Origin: Opitutia bacterium UBA977
GTDB taxonomy: Bacteria > Verrucomicrobiota > Verrucomicrobiia > Opitutales > Coraliomargaritaceae
Direction of reading: 5' to 3'
Assembly: GCA_002292345.1 (NCBI GenBank)
Contig: DBBT01000040.1
Coordinates: 1 to 5,578, forward strand
Length of the DNA stretch: 5,578 nucleotides
Part shown: one piece after another, positions 1-5,578 of the stretch
Position numbering within the stretch: position 1 is the stretch's first letter
How the letters are laid out: each line of letters starts with the position of its first letter
The notes under the pieces: generated by a model
Database searches by the model: none
Told to the model about the DNA's origin: nothing
The model's input: the letters and a program-made list of their open reading frames with translations, nothing else
Program-made: the position numbers and the translations under genes

Positions 1-201
1 GATGATCCCGCAAACTTGGAATATCCCATGCCGATCGATTACTCTGAAGTCGTCCCTTGTGGCGTCGGTCGCATCCGTAAGGACCAGGTGTTCGAAAACG
101 GTTTGGCACTCTGGGTCACCGGTGATCAGCTCTGGAAGGGCGCAGCGCTCAATGCGATTCAAATCGCCGAGTTGCTTCACCAAAAGGGCAAGATCGGGTA
201 A
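1..201 (+). CDS. asd: Aspartate-semialdehyde dehydrogenase, C-terminal part (5' truncated by window edge)
   Basis: This enzyme reduces L-aspartyl-4-phosphate to L-aspartate-4-semialdehyde with NADPH in the cytoplasm, the branch-point step towards lysine/diaminopimelate, threonine and methionine. Frame 1 is open from the first base to a TAA at 199-201 and gives the last 66 residues of a protein that is usually about 335-345 residues. The family signature is clear: YPMP near the start, then VGRIRKD, ENGLALWV, and a final helix DQLWKGAALNAIQIAELL, which matches the conserved C-terminal DNLRKGAALNAVQIAE of bacterial enzymes. The catalytic Cys and His lie upstream of the window. A Trp stands where many homologues have Arg in the 'LRKGAA' motif; this may be lineage-typical. 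The gene is followed by its own strong terminator and converges with the fucosidase gene, so it is unlikely to share their regulation. Identification is firm although only about a fifth of the protein is visible. Confidence 0.95.
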   Translation, partial: DDPANLEYPMPIDYSEVVPCGVGRIRKDQVFENGLALWVTGDQLWKGAALNAIQIAELLHQKGKIG

Positions 202-222
202 CGTATTTCGGTATTTTTTCAC

Positions 223-258
223 AAACGGGTGAATCTTAACAGATTCACCCGTTTTTTT
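223..258 (+). terminator. Rho-independent terminator of asd
   Basis: AAACGGGTGAATCT (223-236) pairs perfectly with AGATTCACCCGTTT (241-254) around a TAAC loop, giving a 14-bp stem that runs directly into seven T (252-258). It sits 21 bp after the asd stop codon. On the minus strand the same stem is followed only by GTGAAAAAA rather than a clean T-run, so it would serve the converging fucosidase transcript less well, though the paired TTT at its end and the lack of any other hairpin of this quality make partial bidirectional use possible. Confidence 0.95.
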
Positions 259-310
259 AGAAAGCAGTCGGCAATTTTCTAACTAAATTAACTTTTAAGG
301 AGTACGCGAA

Positions 311-2200
311 TCACTCCGCCGGCTTTAACTTAATTATTGAGATTGCGATCTCATCGGTGCCTAGTCGGCTGATACAGTGTAGCTTTAATTCGATTTCTCC
401 TGAGGGGAGTGAGATCGAGCCGGCCTTGAGGGTTTTCCAATTTTGTTTCCCGCCTGTTGCTTCCATTGTGAGTGGCACCTTTATTTTGCCGACCGAAAGA
501 ACGAATTCATTGCCAGCTTCCAGTTTATTAATGGCGGCTTCAATTTCGATCGAATAGGTCGATGCAGTGTCTACTCGAAGCGGGTACGTGGCGACTCCTC
601 CTTTCTTCCAATTATTTAATTGGGAGCGTTTGTTGATTGTGTGATCACTATATTTAACACCATTCTTGGTAGTTGAGTCGGATGGCTCCAAAATGAACGT
701 GCCATTAGTCGAGGCATTGATGCGATAGGTGGTAACTTTAGGCGCTTGGTCGGTATTGATTACGATGACAGACGCGGCAGTATGCACAGGTTCTTCGGGT
801 AATCCACTGAGGAGGATTCCTGCTGTGGTCTTTTTGAATTCAATTGGCTGATTATTGATTCCATCGATTAGATAGCTGCTCGACGGTGTCGAGTTGAGGC
901 CGGGGATCAGCAGTTTCCCGTTTCTGGGCCAGTCGAACACATGCAAATAGAGCCGATGCGTGTCATTGGGCATTTGTTTTAAGGTGGCACGGCCCCAGGG
1001 GAGTTTGGTGAACGGCCCCGCTTGTGTGCCGTAGATCGATTCGCCGTTAACTTGCATCCATTCGCCAATATCTTGAAAGCGCACAATGGATTTGGGGTCA
1101 ATAGAGCCATCTGGAAGCGGCCCAATATTGAGTAGATAGTTGCCGCCTTTACTGACCGCATCGATCAATCGGCAAATCAAATCTTTTGAAGATTTATAGT
1201 TGGTCGCATATTTGCTCCAGCCCCAGGTGATGTTCAAAGTATCGCAGGTTTCCCAGTCAACTCCAGGAATACCAGTTGCCGGAATATGCTGTTCAGGTGT
1301 AGAGAAATCGCCGAACCAGTAATCACCTATGCTGTTTTGCATTTTTTTATGACTCCACAGGCGATTATTAATCAGCGTATTCGGCTGATTTTTACGAACC
1401 AAGCTGACGAGTTCTTTGGCCTTCCAGTCTTCGCCTTCGAAGGTCTGGCTCGAGTAATCCAGCCACAGTATATCGACTGCACCGTAGCGCCCATCGGTAA
1501 CCTCATTGACCTGCGCATGAAGGTAATCCAGGTAGCGGGGTAGCGTGCGATCTGCCATGCTCAGTCCTGCCACATTGATTGTGCCCTTGCCAGCTGGGGC
1601 ATCAGGATGGTGCCAATCCCAGAGCGAATGATAGACACCCAAACGCAAACCTTCGCTCCGAATGGCTTCGGTGATCTCTTTGTGTAAATCTCGCCCAGTC
1701 ACGTCCTTTGCATCGAATTCGGTTTGCGCTGAATCGTGTAGTGCAAAGCCTTCATGATGCTTGTTAGTGAAGACGACATATTTGGCCCCAGCCTGTTTTG
1801 CCAACTGCGCCCATTGTTTAGCAAAATCCACTGAGGGTTTAAACTTTGGCAACATAGTTGCCTGATAAACGTCTGCAGGCACAGCGGCCTTTTTTTGGAT
1901 CCACTCAGCACCTCTGGTAAAGGTTTTCTCGCCCCATTCGCCTTCTGCGGATGAATAGAGGCCCCAGTGCACAAACATGCCAAAGCGGCTTTCTTTCCAC
2001 CAAGCCATGCGAGCTTCTCGATCTGTTGCTGATTCAGTATCGATGATTAATTTCGAAGTATCTTCTTCTGCACAGCATATTGATGATCCGTTAAATACAA
2101 ACAGCATGCTAACCATGGCTATCGCGGAAGCGGTTGATTTGATCATTTTATTGTAAGGTGTCTGTTGACGGGGAGACCCCTGCGTGTTGTTTGAGAGCAT
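311..2200 (-). CDS. Secreted alpha-L-fucosidase, glycoside hydrolase family 29, with C-terminal beta-sandwich (CBM-like) domain
   Basis: GH29 enzymes are retaining exo-hydrolases that release terminal alpha-L-fucose. The 629-residue protein has a hydrophobic signal segment (about residues 19-44, likely cut after CCA) and should be exported. The catalytic barrel (about 60-385) carries the family landmarks: RFGMFVHWG (72-80), TNKHHEGFALHDS (145-157), GVYHSLWDWHHPD (188-200), WETCDTLNITWGW (316-328) and KGGNYLLNIGP (351-361). D248 in ILWLD is the expected nucleophile. E303 in FSTPEQ aligns by eye with the Thermotoga acid/base E266. A beta domain follows (about 390-485). A further stretch (about 510-626), with GGVATYPLRV, YSIEIEA and TGGKQNWKT, resembles a CBM6/35-like jelly roll. 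I report the first ATG; the ATG at 2146 (residue 19) would give a classical short signal peptide, and neither has a clear Shine-Dalgarno. It lies 162 bp behind the esterase on the same strand. Linkage preference (GH29-A or -B) is not resolved. Confidence 0.95.
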   Translation of the reverse strand: MLSNNTQGSPRQQTPYNKMIKSTASAIAMVSMLFVFNGSSICCAEEDTSKLIIDTESATDREARMAWWKESRFGMFVHWGLYSSAEGEWGEKTFTRGAEWIQKKAAVPADVYQATMLPKFKPSVDFAKQWAQLAKQAGAKYVVFTNKHHEGFALHDSAQTEFDAKDVTGRDLHKEITEAIRSEGLRLGVYHSLWDWHHPDAPAGKGTINVAGLSMADRTLPRYLDYLHAQVNEVTDGRYGAVDILWLDYSSQTFEGEDWKAKELVSLVRKNQPNTLINNRLWSHKKMQNSIGDYWFGDFSTPEQHIPATGIPGVDWETCDTLNITWGWSKYATNYKSSKDLICRLIDAVSKGGNYLLNIGPLPDGSIDPKSIVRFQDIGEWMQVNGESIYGTQAGPFTKLPWGRATLKQMPNDTHRLYLHVFDWPRNGKLLIPGLNSTPSSSYLIDGINNQPIEFKKTTAGILLSGLPEEPVHTAASVIVINTDQAPKVTTYRINASTNGTFILEPSDSTTKNGVKYSDHTINKRSQLNNWKKGGVATYPLRVDTASTYSIEIEAAINKLEAGNEFVLSVGKIKVPLTMEATGGKQNWKTLKAGSISLPSGEIELKLHCISRLGTDEIAISIIKLKPAE

Positions 2201-2245
2201 TTAAAATGTCGATTTTTGGGGATGTTTACAGGACTTGAAACGCCA

Positions 2246-2284
2246 AATATGCTGCGATGTAGAGTGGGTGCAATGGGTTTTGCA
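2246..2284 (-). promoter_or_regulatory. Possible weak promoter with inverted repeat upstream of the fucosidase gene
   Basis: The 162-bp gap between esterase stop and fucosidase start has no strong terminator. On the minus strand TTGCAC (2273-2268) and CATATT (2251-2246) are 16 bp apart and could be poor -35/-10 boxes. The -35-like box is the end of a 16-bp inverted repeat, TGCAA-N6-TTGCA (2269-2284), which could be an operator. Matches to sigma-70 consensus are only 3/6 and 4/6, so this is a pointer and not a firm call. Confidence 0.2.
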
Positions 2285-2362
2285 TCGTATTGGGTTGGGG
2301 TACTTCAGTTGCAGCGTGCGGATAACCTTGGGCTGTTGCGCATAGTGTGATCCGTTTAAATC

Positions 2363-3904
2363 TTATTTGGTTGCATTGGCAGTGATGCCGGGCCAGTCAT
2401 CCGTGCGGAATGGCGTGACTGGTAAGCCGTTGCGATCTTGTAGATTTGCCTTTGGGTTGTTGGCCCATGCATAGCGCACCGCGACAGGGCTCGATACATT
2501 CGCGTTGGAAACGTGCACTTTATTCTTACCGATTATCTTGGCATCGGCATTGACGAATACTTGGTCTTCGCCAGCGATAGTGAAACCAATTGGCTGTTTG
2601 ATATCAAAGGTATGCAGCCCTTGGCTACTGACATGATCGAAGGTGAGGGCGATGGCGCTGTCCTTGACCTGCATGGATGCATAACGCGGGCTTTGTGCAT
2701 CTATCTGGAAGCCATAATCGTTGGCGAGTGCGAGCCGAACCAGGCGATTGGCGACAGTGGTTTTGTCGCGTGGATGTATATCGCGTCCTTCGCCGGCATC
2801 AATGATCACAGCTTGCCCGGTATTGGGTAGTGCGAGCGTCATTGTTTGCGCTTCACGCAGTTCAGCCCAGGCACTGTCGGCTGGCTCGGAGGCTTCTGCC
2901 ATGTAGTCAGCGAGTTGCACCCAGTAGAACGGAAATTCGCCTTGCTGCCAGAGGTCGCGCCACGTACTAATCATTAGCGGGAAGAGGTCACGGTATTGGG
3001 TGGCGCGGCCAGCGTTGGACTCGCCTTGATACCAAATGACGCCTCGCATGCCGTATCCAATGATGGGATTTAATACGCCGTTAAACAGGTTGGCTGGACG
3101 ATGTTGGCCAGCGCGGAAATCTCTGGGAGAACGCTTTGCCTTCCCAGGTTTACCAGCCTCCAGCCATGCTTTATATTCGGCAACCTTGGCCGCGTGTATC
3201 TCGTCTGTATAAGCGGCGACTTTTGTATCCCACGAGTTGAGCAGTCTAGCGTAGCCGCCGTCTGCTTCCAGCGCATCGCGCGGCACCCATGCTTCGGCAG
3301 CTGAGCCGCCCCACGCATTGTCAATCAGGCCGACTGGTACGCCGAGTGCGCTGTGGATGCGACTGCCGAAGAGATAGCCGACTGCCGAAAAGTCACTGAC
3401 AGATTCCGGCGAGCAGACGCTCCATGCGCCGTTGAAGTTGCCTTGCGGCTCTTGTGTGCCGACTTGCGGCACCGAGATGAGACGGATTTGCGGGTGGTTG
3501 GCGGTAGCGATCTCCACAGCTCCATTGTATGTATTAGTGAGTGGCCACTGCATATTGGATTGCCCTGAGCAGACCCAGACTTCACCGACAAGGACATCTT
3601 CAATCGAGACCTGATTTTTGCGACCTGACACTTGAAGCAGCTGTGGTTGATCATTTGCTTCCATTGGATCCAATTTAACACGCCAGATTCCATGTTTGTT
3701 GGCCGTCGTTTGATGCGATTGAGCACCTATCGATACGGTGACTTGCTCGCCGGCGTCGGCTTTACCCCATACGGGATTCGCTTGTTCGCGTTGGAGCACC
3801 ATGTGATCACCAAAAATATTAGAAAGCGTCACATCTGCTTTCAGCGCCGAGATGCCGAGTGCGAGAATGAATACGAGAAGTAGGGGCGTTTTTAATAGCT
3901 GCAT
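2363..3904 (-). CDS. Secreted sialate O-acetylesterase-type carbohydrate esterase (SASA domain, SGNH-like)
   Basis: This 513-residue protein belongs to the sialate O-acetylesterase family (SASA, PF03629 type), serine esterases that remove acetyl groups from sugars. In environmental bacteria they usually act on acetylated plant or algal polysaccharides rather than sialic acid. A signal peptide is evident ([19 protein letters not shown], cleavage near residue 23). An N-terminal beta domain (about 24-105) with GDHMVLQR and NPVWG precedes the catalytic fold. The nucleophile is S116 in [10 protein letters not shown]. Further blocks are [11 protein letters not shown] (196-206), the helical insert ending in HRPANLFNG (268-276), [11 protein letters not shown] (288-298) and [11 protein letters not shown] (371-381), where D375 and H377 are the expected acid and base. 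The end, [13 protein letters not shown], is also family-typical. Length is complete and nothing is missing. No clear Shine-Dalgarno precedes the ATG. The downstream GH29 gene suggests a fucose-containing substrate. Family membership is secure and substrate is inferred. Confidence 0.94.
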   Translation of the reverse strand: MQLLKTPLLLVFILALGISALKADVTLSNIFGDHMVLQREQANPVWGKADAGEQVTVSIGAQSHQTTANKHGIWRVKLDPMEANDQPQLLQVSGRKNQVSIEDVLVGEVWVCSGQSNMQWPLTNTYNGAVEIATANHPQIRLISVPQVGTQEPQGNFNGAWSVCSPESVSDFSAVGYLFGSRIHSALGVPVGLIDNAWGGSAAEAWVPRDALEADGGYARLLNSWDTKVAAYTDEIHAAKVAEYKAWLEAGKPGKAKRSPRDFRAGQHRPANLFNGVLNPIIGYGMRGVIWYQGESNAGRATQYRDLFPLMISTWRDLWQQGEFPFYWVQLADYMAEASEPADSAWAELREAQTMTLALPNTGQAVIIDAGEGRDIHPRDKTTVANRLVRLALANDYGFQIDAQSPRYASMQVKDSAIALTFDHVSSQGLHTFDIKQPIGFTIAGEDQVFVNADAKIIGKNKVHVSNANVSSPVAVRYAWANNPKANLQDRNGLPVTPFRTDDWPGITANATK

Positions 3905-3978
3905 GTGGGCAGATAAAAGCCGACTACTGTCGTTGGAAAGATTAAAACGGGTGTTAGTCTGATTTAACTCACGGGTGC

Positions 3979-4007
3979 GTTATGTGTAATCTGTTACACT
4001 TTGTCGC
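3979..4007 (-). promoter_or_regulatory. Candidate promoter with palindromic operator upstream of the esterase gene
   Basis: On the minus strand GCGACA (4007-4002) and CATAAC (3984-3979) are separated by exactly 17 bp and each match sigma-70 -35/-10 consensus at 4 of 6 positions. The spacer is almost filled by a palindrome, GTGTAA-CAGA-TTACAC (3984-3999), which looks like a binding site for a dimeric transcription factor. The site starts just after the stop of the small membrane gene and lies about 75 bp before the esterase ATG. It is in the right place to control the esterase and perhaps the fucosidase. The palindrome is seen directly; the function is inferred. Confidence 0.35.
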
Positions 4008-4010
4008 AAC

Positions 4011-4379
4011 CTACCAATAGAAGAAGTGCTCGATGACTGTAATCGCGGTCATTGCGTTAAAAATAAAACCCGATAACGCACCAAACAATACCGCTGGCCA
4101 GAGCTTACGTTCCTCAGGAATCTTAAAGACGCAGCAATAGCAAAATCCAAATAATAGGCATGTCAATACACTCGGCAGCGTGGTTACACATAGGAAGACT
4201 AACTCGAGAATGTCAGGCGGACTTGTTCTGAGCTGAGATTGAGGCAGGGATGAATAATTGAACAAAACAACCAACCAAATAACAACAACGGTGAAAGCAA
4301 CCGCGAGACTGGTAATATACGAGTAGGTGAAGATTCGCTTGTGATTCAGCGCTGCTCGAGGTTGTTTTTTCTTTTTCAT
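4011..4379 (-). CDS. Small membrane protein of unknown function, three predicted helices
   Basis: I do not recognise this 122-residue protein. It begins with a basic cytoplasmic-type tail (KKKK at 2-5, then R8, K14 and R15), followed by three hydrophobic segments at about 17-40, 57-84 and 92-118, so an inner-membrane protein with the N-terminus inside is likely. The second segment is unusually rich in cysteine (C64, C74, C80, C82, C83), which could reflect metal or disulfide chemistry or chance. Its ATG overlaps the stop of the preceding gene as ATGA, so translation is probably coupled and the two products may act together. The start is set by this overlap; no good Shine-Dalgarno is within normal distance (a GGGAGAGAG purine stretch lies too far upstream). 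It ends in TAG just before the esterase promoter region, with no T-rich terminator hairpin. Base composition is more AT-rich than the esterase gene. Confidence 0.75.
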   Translation of the reverse strand: MKKKKQPRAALNHKRIFTYSYITSLAVAFTVVVIWLVVLFNYSSLPQSQLRTSPPDILELVFLCVTTLPSVLTCLLFGFCYCCVFKIPEERKLWPAVLFGALSGFIFNAMTAITVIEHFFYW

Positions 4380-4864
4380 TTTTTGGGCTTACTCTCTCCC
4401 TGACTATCAGATCGCTTTCTCCGCGGCTTCGAAGACAACACTATGATTCTCTTAACAGTTACTAGTAGCAATAACCCTAAGCCGGCTAATAACAAAGTAA
4501 CACTCACAAAAACTTGAGCCATCCACTGCATTTCCGGTGGGGTCGGATTTGATAGCTGTAAGACTAGATGTGATCCGTAGAGCCACCCAAATATTAAAAA
4601 AGAAATTCCTATTAGCGTTTTGCGCAAAGGGGTCGCAAGGCGCTTACCAAGAGCTTTTATTATCCCCCCTACAATCGACACTTCAATTAGCACTACACCG
4701 CCAAACACGCACCACTTAGATACTAATTCATCAAGGCGATGCATCGCCCTCTCCTCGGGAGGCAAGTCCGGATATGGAAATGCAAAAAATCCTAAATAGA
4801 AAATGCCAGAGATGAACAGCATGACTCCCATGCAAAAGATGTATATGAATCGTATTCTATTCAT
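4376..4864 (-). CDS. Membrane protein of unknown function, four predicted helices, basic C-terminal tail
   Basis: I do not recognise this protein. From the ATG at 4864 it has 162 residues with hydrophobic segments at about 6-29, 51-69, 82-104 and 113-137. An acidic/proline loop DLPPEER (33-39) follows the first helix and a strongly basic tail with PRRKR and KPKK (147-162) closes it, which places the C-terminus in the cytoplasm by the positive-inside rule. The frame stays open upstream to a TTG at 4939, giving 25 more residues. I prefer 4864 because it is an ATG, is preceded by AAGGA (although very close to it), and because the extra codons coincide with the palindromic element at 4867-4925. 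The stop TGA overlaps the start of the next gene by 4 nt. An A6 tract lies directly before that stop. The gap to the preceding gene is 86 bp with this start, 11 bp with TTG. Confidence 0.75.
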   Translation of the reverse strand: MNRIRFIYIFCMGVMLFISGIFYLGFFAFPYPDLPPEERAMHRLDELVSKWCVFGGVVLIEVSIVGGIIKALGKRLATPLRKTLIGISFLIFGWLYGSHLVLQLSNPTPPEMQWMAQVFVSVTLLLAGLGLLLLVTVKRIIVLSSKPRRKRSDSQGESKPKK

Positions 4865-4866
4865 TT

Positions 4867-4925
4867 CCTTAACGGTTCTAGTTAACGTCGCATTCAGCGG
4901 CTTCTGCAGTAATGCTTTGTTAGAT
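4867..4925 (-). repeat. Imperfect palindrome resembling an integron attC site
   Basis: This 59-bp element lies between the stop of the truncated membrane gene and the ATG of the next. On the minus strand it opens with ATCTAAC (4925-4919), which fits the attC core RYYYAAC, and closes with GTTAAGG (4873-4867), which fits GTTRRRY except at the last base. A tighter hairpin inside it pairs TAAC with GTTA (4886-4883), then GCATT (4915-4911) with AATGC (4894-4890), separated by an unpaired AAA/GAC bubble, then CAG with CTG around AAGCCG, leaving ACTG extrahelical. Bubbles and extrahelical bases in a short palindrome with TAAC/GTTA ends are hallmarks of attC sites. Against this, the inner stem pairs to the first GTTA and not to the terminal one, and there is no second copy or integrase in the window. 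It could instead be a simple structured intergenic repeat. Confidence 0.3.
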
Positions 4926-4950
4926 GAGATTAGAGACAAAAAATACCGAG

Positions 4951-5578
4951 TTATCGATCAACAATAAAGCGTTCATCTCGAGAAATGGTGTTCATATTCC
5001 AATGAATTCGATGCACATACTCATAATCTAGGCCATAGTCTCGTGTACGCATGAAAATCACTTTACCTGGGGTCATCGTTTCGCACTTAGCCTCTTCCAT
5101 GAAGTAGGTTTTTTTGTAATTGGCTAATCTCCATTCATATACTTTAATCCTCCCGTCTTCATACTTTCCTAGTTTTCGTTCCCTAGTAACATTGAGAGTG
5201 AGATCAGTCCCATTTATTTCTCTCCGCTCTTTTCCGTTACGATATGGAGGTGTAAATAAAAACGATGAGGTTTCACATTCAACAATACTAGCCTCAACGA
5301 GTTTTCCGTAGTCGGAGATATAATAGTATTTTATGTAGATACGCATAAAAAATGCTAAAAAAACGAGAACCCCCAAAAACCACCATGCGTACTTCATTGG
5401 CACTTTAATCAGTTTTAATATAACACCAAAAATTGCGCCAATAATGAGACCGACAAGGCCACCCCAAATAGCGCCTAATGGCCAAAGATTCGATCCTTCC
5501 GCTAGCCCCATACCTCCAGCCAATAAAAGACCCGCCACACAGCTCGCAAAAGACCAGACGGTAAAATTAAATTTTTTA
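4951..5578 (-). CDS. Membrane-anchored protein of unknown function, 5' end beyond the window
   Basis: I do not recognise this protein. The frame is open from the right window edge to TAA at 4951-4953, giving 208 visible residues. A GTG at 5538 could start it, but the reading continues upstream as KKFNFTVWSF, which looks like the natural start of a first helix, so the true start is probably just outside. Three hydrophobic segments are visible at about 5-26, 34-57 and 63-86. The second carries glycines at strict four-residue spacing (G35, G39, G43, G47, G51), a glycine zipper. The remaining ~120 residues are hydrophilic, rich in Tyr, Arg, Lys and Glu, with two cysteines (in VECETSS and AKCETMTPG), and read as a predicted beta-rich soluble domain. 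It is the most upstream member of a same-strand run with the two following membrane genes; an 86-bp gap containing a palindrome separates them. GC is low (22 of 60 bases at 5161-5220). Confidence 0.72.
   Translation of the reverse strand, partial: KKFNFTVWSFASCVAGLLLAGGMGLAEGSNLWPLGAIWGGLVGLIIGAIFGVILKLIKVPMKYAWWFLGVLVFLAFFMRIYIKYYYISDYGKLVEASIVECETSSFLFTPPYRNGKERREINGTDLTLNVTRERKLGKYEDGRIKVYEWRLANYKKTYFMEEAKCETMTPGKVIFMRTRDYGLDYEYVHRIHWNMNTISRDERFIVDR

Noticed and set aside
2..232. Plus-strand frame-2 reading of 76 residues overlapping the asd end
   Set aside because: It has no family resemblance and is rich in Ser/Arg, as a frame-shifted shadow would be; frame 1 gives an unmistakable asd C-terminus.
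296..317. TAAGGAG Shine-Dalgarno-like string and the GGAGT/ACTCC inverted repeat around the fucosidase stop
   Set aside because: No start codon follows the TAAGGAG at a useful distance on the plus strand, and the 5-bp stem with a 9-nt loop and no T-run is too weak to call a terminator.
2069..2086. Lipobox in the fucosidase signal region (residues SSICCA)
   Set aside because: The residues before the cysteines do not fit the [LVI][ASTVI][GAS]C pattern; ordinary signal peptidase I cleavage near CCA is more likely.
3070..3726. Overlapping alternative-frame ORFs of 60-133 codons inside the esterase gene on both strands
   Set aside because: They lie wholly within a well-conserved coding region, have unlikely composition and no recognisable domain.
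3950..4010. Possible second attC site after the small membrane gene (GTGTAAC ... GTTAAAT on the minus strand)
   Set aside because: GTTAAAT fits the GTTRRRY core, but the matching upstream heptamers break the RYYYAAC rule, the span would be only about 38 bp, and the inner arms do not pair. The palindrome there is better explained as an operator.
1..5578. CRISPR array, tRNA, rRNA or insertion sequence
   Set aside because: No regularly spaced repeats, no cloverleaf with a TTCRA arm, no rRNA motif and no transposase-like protein could be seen on either strand.

Overview
The window looks like a piece of a bacterial chromosome from a marine, polysaccharide-degrading lineage. A Verrucomicrobiota of the Puniceicoccales/Opitutales type (Lentimonas or Coraliomargarita relatives) is my best guess. 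This rests on a secreted GH29 alpha-L-fucosidase next to a secreted sialate-O-acetylesterase-type esterase, on weak or absent Shine-Dalgarno signals, and on moderate GC. A Bacteroidota or Planctomycetota origin cannot be excluded without a search.

Layout. Bases 1-201 (+) are the last 66 codons of aspartate-semialdehyde dehydrogenase (asd), a housekeeping gene of lysine/threonine/methionine synthesis. A textbook intrinsic terminator with a perfect 14-bp stem follows at 223-258. Everything else is on the minus strand and reads towards asd. In transcription order it comprises a membrane protein cut by the right window edge (4951-5578), a four-helix membrane protein (4376-4864), a small three-helix membrane protein overlapping it by ATGA (4011-4379), a secreted SGNH-type carbohydrate esterase (2363-3904), and a secreted GH29 alpha-L-fucosidase with a probable C-terminal carbohydrate-binding beta-sandwich (311-2200).

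How the genes work together. The esterase and fucosidase form a plausible carbohydrate-utilisation pair: deacetylation of a fucose-containing glycan (for example an acetylated algal fucan) followed by exo-release of L-fucose. They are 162 bp apart, so they may be separately promoted. A candidate promoter with a 16-bp palindrome in its spacer precedes the esterase. The three membrane genes upstream are of unknown function. They are clearly more AT-rich than the esterase and end where the promoter begins, so I treat them as a separate module rather than part of the glycan locus.

Most unusual signal. Between the truncated membrane gene and the four-helix gene lies a 59-bp imperfectly palindromic element (4867-4925) that resembles an integron attC site, placed where a cassette junction would be. 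One core heptamer is perfect, the other end is degenerate, and no second attC or integrase is visible, so this is a hypothesis. Other points worth a look are a five-glycine GxxxG zipper in the truncated membrane protein and an A6 tract at the ATGA overlap.
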